A stretch of 27,282 nucleotides of DNA from assembly GCA_038222915.1 (NCBI GenBank), contig JBBRHH010000007.1, positions 1 to 27,282 on the forward strand, written 5' to 3'. Position numbers and translations under genes: made by a program. Below the pieces are notes generated by a model that worked only from the letters and a program-made list of their open reading frames with translations, did not search any database and was not told where the DNA came from. The stretch comes from JBBRHH01 sp038222915 (GTDB taxonomy: Bacteria > Planctomycetota > Phycisphaerae > Tepidisphaerales > Tepidisphaeraceae). Below, one piece after another: positions 1-8,355 of this stretch; within the stretch, counting starts at the first letter, position 1, and each line of letters begins with the position of its first letter.

Positions 1-999
1 ATGCCGGCGTGGCTGGCAAACGTTCTGCTCGCGCTGCTGGTTGGGGGACTCTGGCCGCTTAGCTCCGTGCTGGATCAATATCTGGATCCGTACATTTTGA
101 GCATCGTCATCAACATCGGCATCGCGATCATCCTGTCGACGAGCCTGAATCTGATTAACGGAATTACCGGCCAGTTTTCCCTGGGGCATGCGGGATTCAT
201 GGGTGTGGGCGCGTACGGCGCAGGCATCCTGTTCAAACACTATTACGCGGCGGGCGCGGGTGGGGTCTGGCTGTTTTTGTTGGTGTTAATTGTGGGCGGC
301 GTGCTCGCGGCGGCCACTGGGCTTTTGATCGGCATTCCCTCGCTTCGGTTGCGCGGAGATTATCTGGCGATCGCCACGCTCGGTTTCGGGGAGATCATTG
401 TCGTGGTCGCGCGGAACGTGGACGCGATCGGGCCGTTCGAAGTGGGCGGCGCGAGTGGGTTGAAGGACCTTCCGCCGGTGACGAACTTCTTCTGGACTTA
501 CGCCTGGGTCATCGTGTGCGTGGTGACGATGTGGCGGATCACGCATTCTGCCAAAGGGTTGTCGCTAATGGCGGTGCGCGAAGATGAGATCGCGGCATCG
601 GCGATGGGATTGGATACGACTTTTTACAAGGTGGCGGCGTTTGTGATCGGGGCATTTTTCGCGGGCGTGGCCGGGGGTTTGCAGGCGATGCACACGGGGG
701 TGATCGATCCTGGCAGCTTTAACTTCATGCGCTCGGTGGAAGTGGTGGTGATGGTGGTGCTGGGCGGTTCGGGAAGCATCACTGGCGCGATTCTGGCGGC
801 GATTGTGCTGACTTGGCTCCCCGAGCAACTTCGGGCCGTGCAGGCGTGGCGCATGATCGTTTATTCATTGATCCTGATTGTGATGATGATTGTTCGGCCG
901 GCGGGATTGATGGGAAGCCGGGAATTGTGGTGGACGCGGCGGCGGCTTGCGACCGGGCCGGCGGGTGCGGGCATCCCCCCTACCGCACCGATGGCATAA
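1..999 (+). CDS. livM: LivM-type ABC transporter permease (branched-chain amino acid family)
   Basis: Inner-membrane permease of a branched-chain amino acid/urea-type ABC importer. The 332-residue product is almost entirely hydrophobic. It has the family hallmark NLINGITGQFSLGHAGFMG near residues 50-68, the RLRGDYLAIATLGFGEI segment near 117-131, and a late GGSGSITGAILAA segment near 256-268, the usual EAA-like coupling region of LivM/LivH. The length is normal for LivM. The ATG sits at the first base of the window, so a start further upstream cannot be excluded. livG follows after 8 bases and livF after that, so this is the middle of a liv operon. The periplasmic binding protein and LivH would lie upstream, outside the window. 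Substrate (Leu/Ile/Val, urea or short amides) cannot be told from sequence. Confidence 0.93.
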   Translation: MPAWLANVLLALLVGGLWPLSSVLDQYLDPYILSIVINIGIAIILSTSLNLINGITGQFSLGHAGFMGVGAYGAGILFKHYYAAGAGGVWLFLLVLIVGGVLAAATGLLIGIPSLRLRGDYLAIATLGFGEIIVVVARNVDAIGPFEVGGASGLKDLPPVTNFFWTYAWVIVCVVTMWRITHSAKGLSLMAVREDEIAASAMGLDTTFYKVAAFVIGAFFAGVAGGLQAMHTGVIDPGSFNFMRSVEVVVMVVLGGSGSITGAILAAIVLTWLPEQLRAVQAWRMIVYSLILIVMMIVRPAGLMGSRELWWTRRRLATGPAGAGIPPTAPMA

Positions 1000-1007
1000 G
1001 ATTTTCT

Positions 1008-1772
1008 ATGGCGTTGCTGGAGCTCAAAAATCTCTCGATTGAGTTTGGCGGCCTGAAGGCGCTGACGAACTTCAATCTTGCGCTGGATCCCGGGCAACTA
1101 GTCGGTTTGATCGGTCCGAACGGAGCGGGGAAGACGACGACTTTTAATGTGGTGACGGGGGTTTATGAGCCAACGCGGGGAACGGTGTCTCTGGGGACGA
1201 AGACCATCGCCGGTATGAAAAGTCATCGGATCAACCGGCTGGGAATTGCCCGCACGTTTCAGAACATTCGATTGTTCGGCGGCCTCTCGGTCCTCGACAA
1301 CGTACTGATTGGTTTTAACCAGTCGCTGTCGCATGGGTTTCTGGGAACGGTCTTGCGGACGCCGCGGCACCAGCGCGAAGAGCGCGAGCGGGTGAAGCAG
1401 GCGATGGAGTTGCTGAAGACATTGAACCTGGCGGACCGGTGGGAGGAAGAGGCCGACAGTCTGCCGTATGGACATCAGCGGCGGCTGGAGATCGCGCGGG
1501 CGCTGGCGACCCATCCGAAGATCCTGCTCCTCGATGAGCCGGCGGCCGGGATGAACCCGCAGGAAAAAAAGGAACTGATGGAGCTCATCCGGTTTATCCG
1601 TGACCGATTTCAAGTCGGCGTATGGCTGATCGAACATGATATGAAACTGGTGATGTCGATCTGCGAGTGCATCACTGTGCTGGACCATGGTGAAACGATC
1701 GCGGTGGGGACGCCGCAAGAAGTGAAGTGCAACCCGCGGGTGATTGAGGCTTATCTAGGGGACGCGTGCTGA
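1008..1772 (+). CDS. livG: LivG-type ABC transporter ATP-binding protein
   Basis: Cytoplasmic ATPase subunit of the importer, 254 residues. Walker A is GPNGAGKTT at 36-44. The signature segment is LPYGHQRRLEIARALA, the LivG form of LSGGQ. Walker B is ILLLDEPAAGMNP, followed by the switch histidine in WLIEHDMKLV. The GIARTFQNIRLF stretch is typical of LivG. The ATG at 1008 is chosen because homology starts there. The frame is open back to 813 but overlaps livM. The gap to livM is 8 bases and to livF 3 bases, so translation is probably coupled. No strong Shine-Dalgarno is visible before this start. Confidence 0.95.
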   Translation: MALLELKNLSIEFGGLKALTNFNLALDPGQLVGLIGPNGAGKTTTFNVVTGVYEPTRGTVSLGTKTIAGMKSHRINRLGIARTFQNIRLFGGLSVLDNVLIGFNQSLSHGFLGTVLRTPRHQREERERVKQAMELLKTLNLADRWEEEADSLPYGHQRRLEIARALATHPKILLLDEPAAGMNPQEKKELMELIRFIRDRFQVGVWLIEHDMKLVMSICECITVLDHGETIAVGTPQEVKCNPRVIEAYLGDAC

Positions 1773-1775
1773 GCA

Positions 1776-2498
<723 letters not shown>

Positions 2499-2584
2499 GA
2501 CGCGGGGGTAACGCGGGCGAAAACGAGCAACGCCCCAACGTCGCTCGCAACGACGCGGGCCGCCGTGATTGCCATGTTTGCGTA

Positions 2585-2614
2585 TTGACAGTGTTGATTC
2601 GCGATTCATACTAT
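2585..2614 (+). promoter_or_regulatory. sigma70-type promoter of the bifunctional nuclease gene
   Basis: A perfect -35 TTGACA (2585-2590) is followed after 18 bases by a -10 TACTAT (2609-2614, five of six consensus bases). The predicted start of transcription is near 2621, giving a short leader of about 25 bases that contains an AGGAG ribosome site before the ATG at 2646. It separates this gene from the liv operon. Confidence 0.65.
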
Positions 2615-2645
2615 CCAGTGCCCGCCTTACTGCAGGAGTTGTGCG

Positions 2646-3056
2646 ATGCCGGTTCAGATGGAACTGCATAAGATCATCATCAGCGAGATGCAGGACCAAC
2701 AAGTCATCTGGCTGCGCGAGGTGGATGGGGAGCGAACCTTTCCAATCGTCATCGGCAGTAGCGAGGCGATGGCCATCGATCGCCGTCTGAAGGGCAAGCC
2801 GGCGCAGCGGCCGTTGACGCATGACCTGCTCGCGAGCGTAATCGAGCAGATGGGCGGGACGCTGGAGCGGATCGAGATCAACAATCTGAAAAACCACACC
2901 TTTTACGCGCGGCTGCATATTCGACAAAACGGAAAACTGATTCCGATCGACAGCCGGCCAAGTGACGCGATTGCACTGGGCATTGCCAACACGGTCCCAA
3001 TCTTCGTTGCCGAGAACGTTTTGACCGAATTGCAGATCGATCAAAAATTGGGCTAG
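2646..3056 (+). CDS. Bifunctional nuclease domain protein (BFN/DUF151)
   Basis: 136-residue cytoplasmic protein made of one BFN/DUF151 domain. Visible hallmarks are the opening hydrophobic strand, VIWLREVDGERTFPIVIGSSEAMAI at about 19-43, RPLTHDLLASVIEQMGGTLERIEI at about 57-80, and SRPSDAIALGIANTVPIFV at about 102-120. Members of this family (Thermotoga TM0160, plant BBD proteins) are described as having nuclease activity or as regulators, but the in vivo role in bacteria is unclear. A good Shine-Dalgarno (AGGAG) lies 8-9 bases before the ATG. It is monocistronic, with its own promoter upstream and a probable terminator just downstream. Confidence 0.9.
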   Translation: MPVQMELHKIIISEMQDQQVIWLREVDGERTFPIVIGSSEAMAIDRRLKGKPAQRPLTHDLLASVIEQMGGTLERIEINNLKNHTFYARLHIRQNGKLIPIDSRPSDAIALGIANTVPIFVAENVLTELQIDQKLG

Positions 3057-3061
3057 CCAAC

Positions 3062-3089
3062 AGGCGACCAGACGCTTTGCCTTTTTTTT
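3062..3089 (+). terminator. Probable intrinsic terminator after the BFN gene
   Basis: A short stem (AGGCGA at 3062-3067 pairing with TTTGCCT, one G-U pair) with a loop of about nine bases runs straight into eight T residues (3082-3089), six bases after the stop codon. The stem is short, so the call rests mainly on the T-run and position. Confidence 0.5.
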
Positions 3090-3206
3090 ATGCAGGCGAG
3101 CGGTTTTCCTATGCGCCGACGGACTGCACGCTGCACGACCCGCCATCAACCATAACCTTATCTCTCATAGACATTTGAGAAATGCCACACCTGCTTCCGG
3201 CCCCGG

Positions 3207-3222
3207 TGGCACATCGCTTGTT
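3207..3222 (+). promoter_or_regulatory. Candidate sigma54 (-24/-12) promoter for glnB-amt
   Basis: TGGCAC (3207-3212), five bases, then TTGTT (3218-3222). This matches the sigma54 consensus TGGCAC-N5-TTGC except that the -12 C is T. The spacing of the -24 GG to the -12 G is exactly 12. It lies 124 bases before the start of a P-II/ammonium-channel pair, the classic setting for NtrC/sigma54 control. The -12 mismatch keeps confidence moderate. Confidence 0.45.
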
Positions 3223-3254
3223 GATGTCGGGAACGATGGTTCGAATGCTGCCTT

Positions 3255-3266
3255 GGCAGTACTGCC
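3255..3266 (+). promoter_or_regulatory. 12-bp perfect palindrome upstream of glnB
   Basis: GGCAGTACTGCC is a perfect 12-bp palindrome lying between the candidate sigma54 promoter and the glnB start. Just downstream are two A/T-rich -10-like hexamers, TATACT (3269-3274) and TATAAG (3283-3288), neither with a convincing -35. The palindrome could be an operator; no known regulator site was recognised. Confidence 0.3.
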
Positions 3267-3345
3267 TGTATACTCCTTTTGGTATAAGCTCCCGCGATGG
3301 AATCGAGTTGGATTCCTTGCAAGCTGAATTTAGAAGGAGTGTCTG

Positions 3346-3684
3346 ATGCAGATGATTGAGGCCATCATCAAGCCGCATAAGTTGGAAGCGGTTAAGACAG
3401 CTTTGGCCAAGCTTGGCATTTTGGGCGTGACCGCAATTGAGTGCAAAGGCTTTGGCCGGCAAATGGGCCACACCGAGCGATATCGCGGGGCGAAGATGGA
3501 TGTGGGCTTTGTGCCCAAGGTGCTGCTGAAAATTTGCGTGAAGTCGGAAGATTGCGACAAGGCCGTGCTCGCGATTACCGAAGCGGGACGGACCGGCGAA
3601 GTGGGAGATGGAAAGATATTCGTTTATCCGATCGCCAGAGTCGTGCGGATTCGCACGGGCGATGAGAATGAACAGGCCTTGTAG
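3346..3684 (+). CDS. glnB: P-II nitrogen regulatory protein, T-loop variant
   Basis: 112-residue P-II signal protein that normally binds ATP/ADP and 2-oxoglutarate and gates targets such as Amt. Conserved parts are the opening MIEAIIKPHKLEAVK, Gln39 in GFGRQMGHTE, Lys58, the B-loop TGEVGDGKIFVYP and the C-loop VRIRTGDE. The T-loop reads YRGAKMDVGFVPK at residues 46-58. Position 51, the tyrosine uridylylated by GlnD in enteric P-II proteins, is methionine, and position 50 is lysine instead of glutamate. Nucleotide and effector binding are thus expected, but not control by Tyr51 modification. A GAAGGAG ribosome site precedes the ATG. amt follows in the same direction, so GlnK-like partnership is likely; glnK is an equally valid name. 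Confidence 0.93.
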   Translation: MQMIEAIIKPHKLEAVKTALAKLGILGVTAIECKGFGRQMGHTERYRGAKMDVGFVPKVLLKICVKSEDCDKAVLAITEAGRTGEVGDGKIFVYPIARVVRIRTGDENEQAL

Positions 3685-3879
3685 AAAGTTCTGAGTTCCT
3701 TTTGGGGCTTTGGGCTTGTGACGCCGCTGCCGTTATTTGCGCTGACCGCGCGCAAGGGCAGGGACAGGTCACCTGATGATGTCGCCGACCAACGCGTGGG
3801 TAGCGCGATGGACGGCGACTGTGTTTCTTGTCTGTTTTCGTTGCAGCGGCTGAACCCCGCCTGCGCGGAGGAACCAACT

Positions 3880-5358
3880 ATGTTGCGCGCTCTCTGTGCG
3901 TCCAAACGGACGCTCGTGATGTTGTTGTTTGCCGGCCTCTCTCTCTGCTTCGCGCAAGCCGTGCGCGCCGAAGAGGCGGCCGCCCCGAAAATTGATAGCG
4001 GCGATACCGCCTGGATGCTCACCAGCGCGGCGCTCGTCCTGATGATGACCGGGCCGGGACTCGCCTTGTTCTACGGCGGTCTGGTCCGTCGGAAGAATGT
4101 GCTGGCGACGATGATGCAGAGTTTTATTCTCATGGCCGCCGTCAGCATTGTTTGGGCCGTTGTTGGTTACAGTCTCGCGTTTGCGCCAGGGAACGCGTTT
4201 GTGGGCGGATGCAAATATCTGTTCCTGCACGACGTCGGCCCCACGCCCAATGCCACGTATGCCGCGACCATTCCGCACACCACGTGGATGGCATATCAGA
4301 TGATGTTCGCCGTGATCACGCCGGCGCTGATCTGCGGCGCGTATGCCGAGCGGATGAAGTTCAGCAGCATGCTGGTGTTTTCCCTGCTCTGGCTTGTCGT
4401 TGTCTATTGTCCGATGGCCCACATGGTCTGGGGCGAGGGCGGGCTGTTTAACGTGGCGGGCGGGAAGTTTCACGCATTGGATTTTGCGGGCGGGACTGTT
4501 GTCCATATCAGCTCCGGTGTTTCGGCCCTGGTGTGCGCGATCGTGCTCGGAAAACGGCGCGGTTACGGCAAGCTGCCGATGCCGCCGCACAGCGTGGTGC
4601 TTTCGGTGATTGGCGCCGCCATGCTCTGGGTCGGCTGGTTTGGATTCAATGCCGGAAGCGCACTCTCGGCCAGTGGACTGGCGAGCAGCGCATTCATCGC
4701 GACGCATTTCGCGGCCGCCGCCGGCGCCCTCGGATGGGCATTTGCCGAATGGATCAAAGGCGGCAAGGCGACCGTGCTGGGAGCAATCTCGGGCGCGGTG
4801 GCGGGACTGGTTGTCATCACACCGGCCAGCGGATTCACCACCCCCATGTATGCAATCCTGATGGGTGCAATCGGCGGCGTCGTCTGCTTCTTCACGGCCA
4901 CTACAATGAAGCATGCGTTTGGATATGACGATTCGCTCGACGCGTTTGGCGTGCATGGCATTGGCGGGACAGTCGGTGCCCTGCTCACCGGCGTGTTCGC
5001 AGTCGGCGCGATCAATCCCGCCGCGACGCAAGCCGTCACCGGGAGTGAAACCGCCGCACTTGGCCTGCTGGAGGGACACGGCCGGCAAATGGTCGATCAG
5101 TCGCTGGCGACGCTGTTCACCTGGGTATTCGCCGCCGTTGCATCGTTCATTCTGCTGAAAATCGTCGGCGCGCTGATGGGCTTGCGCGTCAGTGAAGAGC
5201 ACGAGTTCGACGGGCTGGATCTGACCCAGCACGGCGAGTCTGGATACAACTTCGAGGAATCGTTCCCGGCCCACTTGATGGACGAAAGCGGGCGAATGGC
5301 ACAATCGCCGCGGGACTTGGCCTCGGCAGAGACTGCGGGCAGCGTATCGGGCGCCTGA
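3880..5358 (+). CDS. amt: Ammonium transporter Amt
   Basis: 492-residue ammonium channel with an N-terminal signal peptide (hydrophobic about 11-28, likely cut after AVRA at 30) followed by about 11 membrane helices. Conserved functional residues are visible: DFAGGTVVHI with Asp201 and the first pore histidine His209, WFGFNAGS at 253-260, and the second pore histidine His359 in FGVHGIGG. The cytoplasmic tail has the EEHEFDGLDLTQHGESGYN motif typical of P-II-regulated Amt proteins. The ATG at 3880 is chosen because GGAGGAA lies 6 bases upstream and a signal peptide starts there; the frame is open to 3718 without homology. The 195 bases back to glnB show no gene or clear signal. Confidence 0.95.
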   Translation: MLRALCASKRTLVMLLFAGLSLCFAQAVRAEEAAAPKIDSGDTAWMLTSAALVLMMTGPGLALFYGGLVRRKNVLATMMQSFILMAAVSIVWAVVGYSLAFAPGNAFVGGCKYLFLHDVGPTPNATYAATIPHTTWMAYQMMFAVITPALICGAYAERMKFSSMLVFSLLWLVVVYCPMAHMVWGEGGLFNVAGGKFHALDFAGGTVVHISSGVSALVCAIVLGKRRGYGKLPMPPHSVVLSVIGAAMLWVGWFGFNAGSALSASGLASSAFIATHFAAAAGALGWAFAEWIKGGKATVLGAISGAVAGLVVITPASGFTTPMYAILMGAIGGVVCFFTATTMKHAFGYDDSLDAFGVHGIGGTVGALLTGVFAVGAINPAATQAVTGSETAALGLLEGHGRQMVDQSLATLFTWVFAAVASFILLKIVGALMGLRVSEEHEFDGLDLTQHGESGYNFEESFPAHLMDESGRMAQSPRDLASAETAGSVSGA

Positions 5359-5417
5359 CCCAGACCACTCTGCCGCGGCGTGATGCGGCAGAGATCTGGA
5401 CAGGGCGATGCGACAAC

Positions 5418-5440
5418 TCTCCCGCGAAGAAAGCGGGAGA
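5418..5440 (+). promoter_or_regulatory. Hairpin covering the ribosome site of the Fic-like gene
   Basis: TCTCCCGC (5418-5425) and GCGGGAGA (5433-5440) form a perfect 8-bp stem around a 7-base loop. The right arm contains GGGAG, the Shine-Dalgarno for the ATG at 5449. There is no T-run, so it is unlikely to be a terminator of amt. It could limit translation of the downstream gene. Confidence 0.45.
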
Positions 5441-5448
5441 AGATGTCG

Positions 5449-6180
5449 ATGCATCGCCGTTGGCCAACATTGCCGAACGAACCGCCTGGAAAGCGGCCGG
5501 CGGGTCTGCCTGTCTCGGCCGCGTGGCAGCGGCTGACACCGATGGAACGCGGTGCCATGCTGCGTCGCATTGAGCGCAAGCGGCGCGATCTGGATCAGCT
5601 GGGCGATCGATATCGGCTGCCAGATCAATTTTGCCAGCGATTTACCTACGTCAGCTTCAAACTCGAAGACCTCGATATCCATGAGAACGAAGTGGCCGAC
5701 GCGCTGCGTTCTTCGGCTCGAATGCGGGCGTTTCGCGGGCCACGAACGTTGCGAATTCGCAACCATGTGGCGATTCTTCGATCGGCCGAGCTCCTTGTAC
5801 GCCGCGGCCACCCGTTAAAGGCGGATGCGGTGGTGCGGTGGTATACGTCGATCGGATGCGGGCTTTCGATGACCGGGATGGAGCTCGCCTCGATTCGCCG
5901 GCTGGAACACGGCCTGCAACGGATGAACGCGCCCCAGTTGCGCATCCGGCCCGCCATCCAGGACGCCGCGGCAATGCACTGGAAGCTGATCTCAGATCCG
6001 CTGTTCCCAAGCTTCAACGGGATCATCGCAAGACTGCTCCTGCATTATCAATTGCGCCGCTGCAATCTCCCGCCGGTGGTCTTCGATCCACAACTCGATC
6101 GGTTTGATTCGCAGGGCGAGATGGATGTACTTCAGCGGCTGGCGGGGTTGATTCTGGAAAAGTACGACGATGCAGTTTGA
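5449..6180 (+). CDS. Fic-fold protein with decayed catalytic motif
   Basis: 243-residue protein that aligns by eye with Fic/DOC enzymes, which normally transfer AMP to proteins. Residues 69-86 (S-F-K-L-E-D ... EVADAL) match the N-terminal inhibitory-helix region ([ST]xxxE[GN], with Asp for Gly/Asn). Residues 105-131 (NHVAILRSAELLVRRGHPL) match the usual linker helices. Residues 173-210 match the core. The canonical HPFxDGNGRxxR reads P184-L-F-P-S-F-N-G-I-I-A-R195: the catalytic His is Pro, the acidic residue Ser, the first Gly Phe and the first Arg Ile, while Phe186, Asn190, Gly191 and Arg195 stay. LPPVVFDP follows, as in Fic proteins. It is probably catalytically dead and may serve as a binding module. 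The start at 5449 has the best-spaced ribosome site; ATG 5443 and GTG 5380 are alternatives. It is convergent with the next gene, 4 bases apart. Confidence 0.62.
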   Translation: MHRRWPTLPNEPPGKRPAGLPVSAAWQRLTPMERGAMLRRIERKRRDLDQLGDRYRLPDQFCQRFTYVSFKLEDLDIHENEVADALRSSARMRAFRGPRTLRIRNHVAILRSAELLVRRGHPLKADAVVRWYTSIGCGLSMTGMELASIRRLEHGLQRMNAPQLRIRPAIQDAAAMHWKLISDPLFPSFNGIIARLLLHYQLRRCNLPPVVFDPQLDRFDSQGEMDVLQRLAGLILEKYDDAV

Positions 6181-6184
6181 CGGA

Positions 6185-7573
6185 TCAGTTGTGCGCGCCA
6201 TGGTCAACGAGGAGCTCGCTGAAGACCTTGTTCTTGCGATCGTTGGCCAACTGAAGCAGCGTCTTGCCGAGGGAATCGGCGGCATTTGGGTTTGCACCGC
6301 TTTCGAGAAGTAGTCTCGCAAAGGCGAGATTTTCCGGATTGTCCGCGTCTTCCTTGCAGGCCAGTTCCATAAGCGATCCGTCGTTGGGATCGGCGCCGTG
6401 CGCAATCAACATTCTTGGAATGAATTGAAAATCGTCATGCAGTCCCGCAATGGCACACACTTGTAGAGGCGAATAGATTCCGCGGATTGTCTTCACGCCG
6501 GCCCCCTTCTCGATCAATTTGATGGCGAGGAGGTAATGTCCTTCGGTTAGCGTCGACGCGAGCAGATCGCCGTCAACAACGTGTGCATCCGCGCCCGCTT
6601 CCAGGAGCAGTAAAGCGATGCGCGGATTGGGGAGGATGAAGCGTAGAAGTTGCTCGTTGATTTCAGACGCCGGGAACTCAACACCCTGTGCGACACATTT
6701 TCGGATGATGTCTTCATCGGCCTCCGCGCAGCCTGCCATCGCCCGATGATAAAGGGTTATTCTTTGATCGTACTTCGCCCAGGCGGCTTCCCGTGAACGA
6801 TGCCACCGCACGACGCTCGCGTGCGCCGACCAGACGACTGCAAAGGAGCCCACGGACGCAACAAACATCACCATTGCCGTGCGGATCCGAGAACGCGCCG
6901 TTCGATATTCACCAGGCTCCCGGCCACATGATGGGCAGCGTCCGAAGCTGGCCCGAAGGTCGTATCCACAAATAATGCAGAGCCCGCGGCGCTTGCGACG
7001 CCTTCGCCGTTGGACAGCAATCACCCAAAGTAAGACCCTGAAAAGCGGGAGCGCCAGGAACACGGCGGTGGGCATCCAGGATGGCACGATGAAAGTGTGG
7101 TGTTGCGACAGGTGTTGATCGGGCCAATCCTCCGGGCCAGTGTGCAATTGATACATCCACTCAAATCGGGGGGGGCCGAATGCCAGGAGTTCACCGTCCG
7201 CGCAAGGCCAGACTTGCCATATCAACAGCGGTTGGGGCACGTTCCTCGTCTGAACAGGATCGTAACGCTTTACGGATAGCTGGAAGTAGCCGTGCGCCGA
7301 TAAAAAGCCGTAAAAGACGGGCCGGCTCTCAAACGATTCGAATCGATAATTCGTGATGGCAAGATCGTCAAAGATTCTGTAACTGCGAACCCATAAAAAT
7401 CCCGTTGCGCCGCAGACGAGTAATAGACAGACAGTGAGTACGTCGAAGACAAACCGTGGAACGCGATGAAGTAGCGACACCGGCGGTTCTACCGTCGCAG
7501 ATTGATCGGCCGTGGATAAATCAGAGCCGCCCACGCGCAACAGTCTACCGCGCGGTGGACGACAGATGCACAA
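6185..7573 (-). CDS. Membrane protein with CxxCGYDLR zinc ribbon and ankyrin-like repeats
   Basis: Up to 462 residues. A first membrane helix lies near 43-61, an extracytoplasmic domain follows, and a second helix near 167-187. A basic stretch leads to a zinc ribbon C199xxCGYDLR...C213PSC216, a form I associate with Planctomycetota. A third helix lies near 232-250, and the C-terminal ~170 residues hold ankyrin-like repeats (LLLEAGADAHVVDGDLL, LIEKGA, LIAHGADPNDGS, LLESGANPNAADSLGKTLLQLA, LLVDHGA). No ATG opens the frame. The leftmost start is TTG at 7573, and GTG codons at residues 14 or 32 are possible, so the true N-terminus is uncertain. It is paralogous, domain for domain, to the interrupted gene at 7690-9157. 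Function unknown; the layout suggests a membrane-bound binding or sensing protein. Confidence 0.75.
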   Translation of the reverse strand: MCICRPPRGRLLRVGGSDLSTADQSATVEPPVSLLHRVPRFVFDVLTVCLLLVCGATGFLWVRSYRIFDDLAITNYRFESFESRPVFYGFLSAHGYFQLSVKRYDPVQTRNVPQPLLIWQVWPCADGELLAFGPPRFEWMYQLHTGPEDWPDQHLSQHHTFIVPSWMPTAVFLALPLFRVLLWVIAVQRRRRRKRRGLCIICGYDLRASFGRCPSCGREPGEYRTARSRIRTAMVMFVASVGSFAVVWSAHASVVRWHRSREAAWAKYDQRITLYHRAMAGCAEADEDIIRKCVAQGVEFPASEINEQLLRFILPNPRIALLLLEAGADAHVVDGDLLASTLTEGHYLLAIKLIEKGAGVKTIRGIYSPLQVCAIAGLHDDFQFIPRMLIAHGADPNDGSLMELACKEDADNPENLAFARLLLESGANPNAADSLGKTLLQLANDRKNKVFSELLVDHGAHN

Positions 7574-7606
7574 TCAGGCGGTGGCCTTCGCGGCCCGGGC
7601 TTCGGG

Positions 7607-7660
7607 CGCTGCAATCTGCCGCCGCTGGTTTTTGATTCGCAACTCGATCGGTTTGATTCG
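7607..7660 (+). pseudogene. Fragment of a second Fic-like gene
   Basis: These 54 bases match 6058-6111 of the Fic-like gene at 48 positions (89 percent by hand count) and translate to RCNLPPLVFDSQLDRFDS against RCNLPPVVFDPQLDRFDS. No matching sequence was seen on either side and no start is associated, so it is a remnant. It lies just before the 3' end of the second ankyrin gene, the same relation the intact Fic-like gene has to the first ankyrin gene, so it points to duplication of the whole gene pair. Confidence 0.7.
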
Positions 7661-7689
7661 CCGCGGGATGAGAAAGGCTTGCGGGCCGT

Positions 7690-8355
7690 CTACTCTTTCG
7701 CCCCATGCTCGATCAGCAATTTGGCGAAAGCGTCGTTGTGGTGTTCCTTTGCCGCCCTAAGAGCGGTCCATTGGCGCGTGCTCACTTCATTGACGTCAAC
7801 GCCGTGGGCAATCAGCAACTCCGCAAAGCGCAGGCTATCGGGATTGTCGCCATCGTCAGCGCCCGCGAGAACAATGAGTGCGGCTGCTGGCTCTGCACCA
7901 CGAGACAGGAGCATCTGGGGGATGATGAGTAGGTCGCCACGCAGATGATTGAGAGCGCACACTTCCAGCAGGGCCATCTCTTCCGGAGGTCCGCCTTTTG
8001 TCTCCGCTCCCTTTTCGATCAGTCGTATGGCGAGCAGATAGTGCTGACCTAAGAGAACGTCGGCCATCGACTTGACATTGATGACGCGGGCATCCGCGCC
8101 AGCGTCGAGTAATAGCATGGTCATGCGCGTGTTGTAAAAGATGGACTTTCTCAACTCCGGGGTTGCGAATTCGGTGTCGACGAAACCCTGATCGACGCAC
8201 GACTGTAGCAGCGTTTCGTTGTCGGTGCGGACAGCCACTTGCGCCTGATCGCGAAGCTCAATCATGCGGCATTGAAGTGCCCACGCATTCCGTGACGACT
8301 CATGCCACTTAAAGACGAAGTTCAGGCGTGCTTGTTTAGCGTGTGCGAGGCTCAA
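7690..8355 (-). pseudogene. 3' part of an ankyrin-repeat gene split by a MITE-like element
   Basis: C-terminal ankyrin part of the paralogue of 6185-7573, with repeats LLLDAGADARVINV, YLLAIRLIEKGAE, LLSRGAEP, LLIAHGVDVNEVSTRQWTALRAA and LLIEHGAKE. The open frame reaches a TTG at 8355, which lies inside the inserted element, so the first nine codons are element sequence. True gene sequence starts near 8327 with the target duplication. If the 152-bp element and one 8-bp duplicate are removed, the frame joins exactly to the 5' part at 8468-9157, through Ser-Leu-Asn-Phe-Val-Phe-Lys-Trp-His, matching the aligned region of the intact copy. It could still be made as a short ankyrin protein from the TTG. 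Confidence 0.8.

Noticed and set aside
3718..3879. N-terminal extension of amt by 54 codons
   Set aside because: The extension has no homology; a strong ribosome site and a signal peptide place the start at 3880.
3769..5811. A 680-codon open frame on the minus strand opposite amt and the Fic-like gene
   Set aside because: Low-complexity His/Arg/Gln/Gly-rich translation with no family features, fully antisense to well-supported genes; a result of high-GC codon use.
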